A stretch of 64,000 bases of DNA from Desulfovibrio sp. (lineage in GTDB: Bacteria; Desulfobacterota; Desulfovibrionia; Desulfovibrionales; Desulfovibrionaceae). Positions 63,680 through 64,000 of this stretch are shown one piece after another. The DNA is taken from NCBI GenBank assembly GCA_031287575.1, contig JAITSV010000076.1:124001-188000 (forward strand), read 5' to 3'. The notes under the pieces are model-generated. The model was not told where the DNA came from. It worked only from the letters and a program-made list of their open reading frames with translations, and did no database searches. The position numbers and the translations under genes were made by a program. Each line of letters opens with the position of its first letter. The first letter of the stretch is position 1.

Positions 63680-64000
63680 ATGACTGTTCCGCAGGGTCGG
63701 CACATGGCCGACGAAGAAGCCATCAATCGCTGCCTGCAACTCACCTTCCCCCCGGTCATGGTGCAACTGGTGCAGGCACTGGTGGCGCCGTTTCCCGAAT
63801 TCTCCACCATCGCCCGCATCCTGGCCATGGACCCCATGCTGGCCGCCGCCGTGCTGAACCTGGTCAACTCGCCCTATTACGGGCTGGGGACCAAGGTTTC
63901 CGACCTGCAACGGGCCGCCACGGTGCTGGGCACCCGCGAAATCCTCAAGCTGGCCCTGTCGCTGTCGTTCCAGAAGCGGGTGAGCAACGAGCTGAAGCGC
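63680..64000 (+). CDS. HDOD-domain protein, 3' end beyond window
   Basis: 107 codons are visible, with GAGGGG before the ATG at 63680. INRCLQLTFPPVMVQLVQALVAPFPEFSTIARILAMDPMLAAAVLNLVNSPYYGLGTKVSDLQRAATVLGTREILKLALSLSF is the HDOD pattern (related to HD hydrolases; signalling role, often linked to motility or chemotaxis output). Any partner domain, such as GGDEF or EAL, would be past the right edge. Confidence 0.88.
   Translation, partial: MTVPQGRHMADEEAINRCLQLTFPPVMVQLVQALVAPFPEFSTIARILAMDPMLAAAVLNLVNSPYYGLGTKVSDLQRAATVLGTREILKLALSLSFQKRVSNELKR

Overview
The window is about 67% G+C and comes from a sulfate-reducing delta-proteobacterium (Desulfovibrionaceae). It looks very close to the Desulfovibrio/Nitratidesulfovibrio vulgaris group. 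The strongest pointers are a tetrahaem cytochrome c3 with a 107-residue mature form (55359-55751), a periplasmic selenocysteine formate dehydrogenase, the two divergent 'orange protein' (ORP) operons around a sigma-54 regulator, a siroheme-decarboxylase-type gene beside hemL, and the futalosine route to menaquinone. No rRNA or tRNA gene, CRISPR array or complete insertion sequence was seen.

Layout. 1-3665 (minus): fdhA-fdhB, cut by the left edge, with an in-frame UGA for selenocysteine. 4003-4890: one strikingly A+T-rich orphan gene, probably acquired. 4926-9618 (minus): an eleven-haem cytochrome c preceded by two CydA-like membrane proteins, one carrying a cytochrome c domain; this may be a quinol-linked electron-transfer module. 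9970-14797 (plus): a large MscS-type channel and a NifA-like activator. 14972-27456 (minus): the flagellar run flgF-G-A-H-I-J-N-K-L-csrA-fliW behind a good sigma-54 promoter. 27683-38944 (plus): the transcription/translation cluster rimP-nusA-ylxR-infB-ylxP-nrnA-truB-rpsO-pnp, with rbfA missing from its usual place. 39065-45782: the ORP system, two divergent operons with sigma-54 promoters and matching upstream palindromes. 46124-50300: a small protein, selB, yjbQ and gpsA. 50708-55751: tetrapyrrole genes (siroheme decarboxylase, hemL, cbiG, cobJ) next to the cytochrome c3 gene. 56018-64000: an acidic repeat protein, menaquinone genes (ubiE/menG, mqnB, a polyprenyl diphosphate synthase), a UDP-sugar dehydrogenase and the start of an HDOD protein.

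The genes fit a shared physiology. Formate oxidation in the periplasm feeds cytochrome c3 and probably other multihaem cytochromes and the menaquinone pool. The tetrapyrrole genes supply haem and cobalamin, and SelB allows the formate dehydrogenase to be made.

Three things deserve most attention. (1) A family of 125-240 bp imperfect palindromes with a shared core sits immediately after the stop codons of at least six genes, always in the same orientation relative to the gene before it, and repeatedly interrupts the flagellar run. (2) The small gene at 61193 has an in-frame UGA after a CxxxC motif, followed by a SECIS-like hairpin and about 60 more open codons. It is a candidate new selenoprotein, or else a nonsense mutation. 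(3) The CydA-like pair with its undecahaem cytochrome looks like a little-characterised respiratory module.
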